64,000 nucleotides of DNA. Origin: Candidula unifasciata. Taxonomy: Eukaryota > Mollusca > Gastropoda > Stylommatophora > Geomitridae. The stretch covers positions 224,147 through 288,146 of the forward strand of contig CAJHNH020000849.1 of assembly GCA_905116865.2 (NCBI GenBank). Direction: 5' to 3'. The notes under the pieces are model-generated. The model saw only the letters and a program-made list of their open reading frames with translations. It searched no databases and was not told the DNA's origin. Below, in pieces: positions 59,165 through 64,000 of this stretch; positions within the stretch are counted from its first letter, which is position 1, and each line of letters opens with the position of its first letter. Made by a program: the position numbers and the translations under genes.

Positions 59165-61080
59165 GGTCAATCAGTAAGTGTGCAGTAGGAACACAGCGGA
59201 AAACATACAAACAGTATGTGACACTCAGAACAAAGAAAAAAAATTTAGTGCTTAAAGCAAAACATAGATCATGGGAAGAATTTAGAGAAAAGTTGAAAAA
59301 GAATGCAAGAGAAAATGAAAAACTGTTCTACAAGACCCTTAAGAACACGAGGAAGGAGAAAGATTGCCCGTTGAAATTCATAATAGACAAAGAAAGGGTT
59401 CTGCTTATTAGCACAAATGATATCACGGGCAGACGGAAAGAATACTTCTCAGAGCTTCTCTGTGTTGAGGAAAGTCATGTCACAGAAATAATGGACCTCA
59501 CTACAGAGGTCCATGGGAATTATAGCATCAAGATGAAGGAACTGTTTGGAAGATTAAACTGGGGAAAGCAGCAAGACATGGTGGTATAACACCAGAGATG
59601 GTCAAATATATGGCAGTCGCCGGTAAGTGACTTCTCCAGAAGGTCCTCCAGGCAGTCTGGTATAGTAAAACTATACCAAAAGAGTGGAATAATGCCATCA
59701 TTATACCTATATTAAAAAAGAGTGATAACCGACAATGTGAAAACCACAGAGGCATATCTCTCATCAGCATTCCAGGTAAAAGTTACTCTAGAATTCTCCA
59801 GCAGAGACTTAGAAGTCTGGCAGAACCACAGCTGGATCGGGCTCAATGTGGCTTCAGAGCAAACCGAACTACGCAAGACCATATATTCACACTTAGATGG
59901 ATGAAAACGTTCTTGAATATAAGATTGAGATGCACCTATCTTTTTCGGTGGGGACTCTAGGAAAGGTATTTGATAAGGTTCCCTGGAGCAAGCTCTGGGA
60001 CTGCTTGGCAGGGAAAAACATTCCAGCACCTCTGATCAGTGCAATGCAAGAGTTTCTATAAAAGCTGCAGAAATTATGTAAGAACGGCCAATGAAAATTC
60101 AAAAAGAATCTAAGACCACTAGCGGTGTTAGACAAGTTGATATTCTTATTATGTATGATGTAATCAAGGCCTGCCAGGAGAAGAAAAAGAAGTAGACAGT
60201 AGGGTACTGGAAGATGAGACCAATATGTATATCAGGGTTGGAATTTGCAGACGATGTGGCCCTGATAGCTAAATCAGAGGACACACCTTCAGTCCAACTT
60301 ACTTGTCTGGAAGAAAGAGCTTGAGGAGAGAGGGATGACCATCAGGATCTCCAAAAGTTAAAAACATGTTGATCTCAACGAAGGAGAAGAAACAGTATGC
60401 ATTGGAGCAGGTTAACCAGTTTAAATACCCTGGAGTTGTAACAGATCGAAATGGAGGCATTAGGACGCTCTGGCTACTCGAAAAGCAGCTGCTGGGAGAC
60501 TTTTTCAGACCATAAACCGAGGGTTTCTTAGCAACAGAGAAATTGGCAATAGGAAAAAAATGGCTGTTTACTTCTCTACTTATGTACCAGTCCTGACCTT
60601 TGGGTGTGAGTCATGGGCAATGACAACAGCTCACAGAAACCAGCTTCAGGCCTCAAAAATGAGATATCTGAGAAAGGTGGTCCAAGTGACAAGAAGGGGC
60701 AAAGTTCACAATCTGACAATACGTTAGGTTCTTCAAACACAGGCCTTACAAACTCGAGTGGATCAGACCCAGGTACGATGGTTTCGAAATGTATGCAGAA
60801 TAAGAGAAAATCGGTCACCATGGTAATGCCAACCATGGTGACCGATTTTCTCCCATTCTGGAGGCCAAAAACCAGGGAACCAGACCTCCAGGGCGACCCA
60901 GGATCCGTTGTGAAGACAATACCCGACAGTCCCTAACTGACAGAGGAATGGAATGGAACAAAGCCAGAAAGAAAACTGCTGATAGAGATGTCTGGAGATC
61001 TCTCTGGCCACGGCCAGCTCCAGATTTATACTGAAGCTGGCCGTGCTCTGGCAAACCTCTACACCCCAAGATAGTAGAGC
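59165..61080 (+). pseudogene. LINE RT pseudogene, frameshifted, nearly full RT domain
   Basis: Seen in order: a linker frame at 59128-59589 (RKTYKQYVTLRTKKKN...EYFSELLCVEE), then WGKQQDMVV shifting into a GITPEMVKYMA block at 59588, WNNAIIIPILKKSDNRQCENHRGISLIS at 59690, CGFRANRTTQDHIFTLRWMK at 59850, an FADDVALIAKSED-like motif at 60245, LTFGCESWAM at 60597 and MRYLRKVVQVTRRGKVHN at 60660. This is the non-RNase H LINE type whose tails occur at 18.9, 20.2, 25.6 and 55.5 kb. There are at least five frame changes. The satellite at 57545 runs directly into its start. Confidence 0.82.
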
Positions 61081-61439
61081 AGCGACTAAGTGAAGAAGTA
61101 AGTGAAGTCAGCGAAGTAGGTAGGAAGGTAAGCAGTTCAATCAGTAGGCAAGCCAGCGCGTAGGCACATGATCAGCACAGTCAGTAGGCAGACAGGCATG
61201 TAAAAGATTTGTACGGGCTTTGAAGGAATGTGATCTCATGACAACAGAACCAGCAGGCAAGCATACTGGTCTCTGAGCTACTGCAGCTTCTTTGACTGTT
61301 TTGTTAGTATCACAGTATGTCTCCATATCATCATGATCATTGTATGGCATCTAGATAACAGTTCCCACATCATTCAGCTATCAATGCACCTTCCTCTTGC
61401 CCTCTTTCCGTCAAGCCCACCTTGCCAATTCAAGTAACA

Positions 61440-61708
61440 GTAAACAGATCTGGTTACGCCAGTGGCGTATCGGACCAATGGTTTCTAGATTCGCGTGTTT
61501 GTAGACACATCACCACTAGGTAGGTGATGTGATCGACATCACAGTGGTCGCTTTTATTTCCCAAGACATTACCTTCTATCACTTGTAGAAATTGGTTCCA
61601 CCAGGGAGTCACAGTCAAATCTGAAATAATCGATGCGGGTTCAAAGTCAAGACAATCAGCTCAGCAGGCTAGCCCTCAGCCACTAGGCCACCGCGGATCC
61701 CATGGGTT
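61440..61708 (-). mobile_element. tRNA-derived SINE, minus strand
   Basis: The minus strand reads 'tccgcggtggcctagtggct' (box A) and 'gactttgaacccgcatcg' (box B-like), followed by a body similar to the 8.4 kb SINE. It lies head to head with the SINE at 61733. Confidence 0.7.
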
Positions 61709-61732
61709 AAGTTTATTTCTCTACATCAGTAG

Positions 61733-61960
61733 ACCGCCGTGGTGGTGTAGCGGTTTGACGCTCGTCTGCGGATCTAAAGGTAGTGGGTTCGGATCCTGGT
61801 GCAGCATTCTTCAATAATGACTTTAGGTCGACCTAACCTTAAATGGGTACCAGGTAAAGTTATGGGAAATAAAGGCGGTCGTGTGATGTTGACGAAACCA
61901 TCCACCGAGTGCCCTATATGCCCAATTCGCCTAAAGGCGTGGAAGGGGGGTCCTTTACTT
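61733..61960 (+). mobile_element. tRNA-derived SINE, plus strand
   Basis: 'ccgtggtggtgtagcggttt' (box A) and 'gtgggttcggatcctgg' (box B), followed by 'gggtaccaggtaaagttatg' and 'caccgagtgccctatatgcc'. Traces of its 3' part are at 891-1090. Confidence 0.8.
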
Positions 61961-61999
61961 ACATAAGTCTTCTAAAGTACTGGAGAATTCTGAGAAATA

Positions 62000-62890
62000 A
62001 CATTCTCGTTTCAAGACTTCGTGAAGTGAAAAACCCCAGCTGCGCCTCCATGCGGTAGAGGATGGTAAAAACACTGTGGTGTGGCCAACGCAGCTATGGG
62101 GACTGAGTATCCACCGGGTTAAGTGAAAACCCCTGGGCTGCTTTCTGATGTTAGTAGGAGTATCGCAGAGCAGGGCACTCACTTGCCCTGACAATCTAAA
62201 AGGCTGACAAAGGCTGCAACGTATGATGATGATGACATAAACATAAATATAAGATGTCTATTATGTCTAAATAATTTATCGTTTTTATCTGCGTCTTGAA
62301 ATATTAAATCATTTCTGTGTATAGTAACCCTAGATTGGCAACGACGCAAATGGATTTCACTTTAAACTGCGTGAACAACATTAAAGTGGGACAGCTATAC
62401 ATACAGTGGAGACTAAGTAATCATATACGCACTTACATACAGCGGAGACTAAGTAATCATATACGCACTTTCATACTTGACTGTAAATGACAAAGTGGTC
62501 ACATTTGCCAGTATAACCTGGCGACATGCATGGCGACCATAATTGTTTGGAATACATTGTCTTCATTCACCTGTGACAGGTTGCATTTATTCAAATTCAC
62601 TTTTAACATGACAAGCCTACCACTTAACAACGGATTTAACAAGTGATTTCTAGATGTGTGTGCACGCCTGTATGTGTGTGTTTGTGAGCACGCGTGTTAG
62701 TGTCTGCGTATTTGACTGCCATGTCATGGTTTGGAAAGCTGTCACCGCATTTACTGATGATATCTGCTGCCGGAGAGCACAATATGTGGATAATATTGAT
62801 CGTCGATGCCTACCAGTGATTATGAGAGCAACGTTCTGCACAGAACCTGCACAAATATAATGATGATGGTGATGATAATCATCGTGATCT
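62000..62890. other. No gene recognised; short direct duplication near 62400-62470
   Basis: 'cagyggagactaagtaatca' plus 'tatacgcactt' is repeated twice, and a GT-rich run lies near 62655-62710. No splice-bounded coding block, and no signal-peptide or Cys-rich NPDC1 exon is visible. Confidence 0.45.
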
Positions 62891-62899
62891 ACTACTTAT

Positions 62900-63160
62900 T
62901 CTTGGCGTTCACCTACAGATAAACTGCAGCAGAAAGTCTGGGCTGTTCGTCCAATTCTTGGCATTGGTCTTGTTCCAAAACTGAGATTTTTGCGTGAAAT
63001 TCGGAAATGTGGCTTTATTTGTAGGTAGACTGTTGGCTCCTCGCCTCTCAAACAGACACACTCCGACTTCGAAGAAAACTCCCCTGATTAGTCGCCTTGT
63101 ACGACACGCTAATTAGGGAGGCAAAGGGGTCTATTCTTTTCTACCCCAAGGATGAGCAGG
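62900..63160 (+). mobile_element. SINE family 2 copy
   Basis: 'ctgttcgtccaattcttggc', 'gtagactgttggctcctcgc', 'cactccgacttcgaagaaaa' and 'gtcgccttgtacgacacgct' follow in the family order. It is the best preserved plus-strand copy. Confidence 0.75.
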
Positions 63161-64000
63161 TTGTGTGAAGATATGGAGGACATGTTTAGATCTAGAGACA
63201 GGTGAACAAAAGGAGAGATGACCAGCTGCATTATCCGAGTGACCTGGCAAACGAGCAGCAGTAGATCTTATACACAACACTAGAGTCATTCGGTTCTTTC
63301 ATCAAACGATCCTCTTTTTAAAATTACCACTACTCCCGTGTGATTGAATTCTGGGCCCCAATGGAGAGAGGGGTGAGGCGAGAAGACTCACTGTCCCCTT
63401 ACAAGCATGTTGTAATTGGCGATAAATTAGGGAAGGAGGGGGGGGGGTGTCCTTCCAAACCTACATGCTCAGTAACCCCCTTCCCCTCCCCGAGAAAACG
63501 ACTACTGTCGCCTCGTAAACAAAAACCACTTGTTCCACGAGAAAAAAAAAATGTTTCCAAAGAAAACAAAGTCACTATAAACACATGAATGCAAACTGTC
63601 TTGTTTCCACGATAAACAACACTTTTGTTTCCATGTAGAAAAACAAACACTTAAACGTGAGAGACCCCCCCCCCCCCCCCCTCCTCCCAAAAAAAAAAAA
63701 ATCTCGTCTTTAAGAAAAAACAAACATCTGTTGCCCGCAGAAACAAACAAACACAAACCGACAGTTGACACAACAACAGGCCGAGATCTTAATGTCAATA
63801 AACAGACACACACACAGGGACAAGCAGCCATCCAGAACATGGTTGTATCTACGACATGGCACACGATAATGATGTCCCGCCGTTTATTTCTGCTCAAAGT
63901 CAGACATCTTCTGACAATAAACTGACACATCCGGCGGAGGCTAGTGTTCTGCCCTGCCATGCATTGACAGACAGTGTCAACATCTCAACTGTCACACGTC
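63161..64000. other. No gene recognised; SINE family 2 end and homopolymers
   Basis: 63345-63440 ('gaattctgggccccaatgga', 'aagactcactgtcccctta') is another family 2 end. C, G and A homopolymers lie near 63440, 63545, 63667 and 63690. The minus 152-codon frame at 63502-63960 spans these homopolymers and has no family signature. Confidence 0.45.

Noticed and set aside
63502..63960. 152-codon minus-strand frame with poly-Gly and Cys/Val runs
   Set aside because: It spans C, A and GT homopolymers. The composition is repeat-driven and no splice sites are evident.

Overview
This is a eukaryotic, animal-type window: short exons with GT-AG boundaries separated by introns of hundreds to thousands of bases, poly(A) signals, many simple repeats, and a dense load of non-LTR retrotransposons, tRNA-derived SINEs, hAT-type MITEs and foldback elements. 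Two genes are recognised with high confidence, SNAPIN and NPDC1, and both are conserved across animals. The repeat content (RNase H-bearing LINEs, a SPIN-like hAT MITE, several SINE families) fits a lophotrochozoan, most likely a gastropod mollusc. The taxon is an inference, not something read directly.

Layout. 1-161: truncated hAT MITE. 363-488 (-): a short-chain dehydrogenase exon carrying the NNAG motif. 1484-1500: assembly gap, next to a 48-bp tandem array. 2646-4818 (+): long 3'-terminal coding sequence of an unrecognised Ser-rich, probably nuclear protein, broken by one frameshift near 3876. 6045-7523: 63-bp minisatellite whose unit resembles a splice acceptor plus half a Kazal motif. 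8905-12400 (+): decayed APE/RT/RNase H LINE with a SINE inserted into it. 12191-18838: three tandem copies of a 2.0-2.5 kb unit holding tail-to-tail LINE 3' ends and a long AGT tract. 18850-21420: LINE remnants.

21584-24884 (+): complete four-exon SNAPIN (125 aa), with a cluster of foldback MITEs in intron 1. 25.0-34.0 kb: repeats, LINE scraps, a second hAT MITE and possible NPDC1 3' sequence. 34128-57467 (-): six consecutive exons of NPDC1 with matching phases, covering a charged linker, the transmembrane segment, the cytoplasmic tail and the stop codon. The signal peptide and Cys-rich exons are not found and probably lie beyond 64 kb. The NPDC1 introns hold an intact 515-codon zinc-knuckle LINE ORF1 (40333-41880), a foldback element (45599-46079), a third hAT MITE (51021-51207), a mariner-like tail (55861-56215) and several satellites. 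57545-61080: a 24-bp satellite of about 1.56 kb followed by a frameshifted LINE RT pseudogene. 61.4-64.0 kb: SINEs and microsatellites.

The host genes are not an operon or cluster with a shared role. SNAPIN acts in SNARE/BLOC-1/BORC vesicle and lysosome traffic, and NPDC1 is a neural vesicle-associated membrane protein, so both belong to neuronal vesicle biology, but their proximity may be chance. Most long open frames here are artefacts of tandem repeats whose unit length is a multiple of three.
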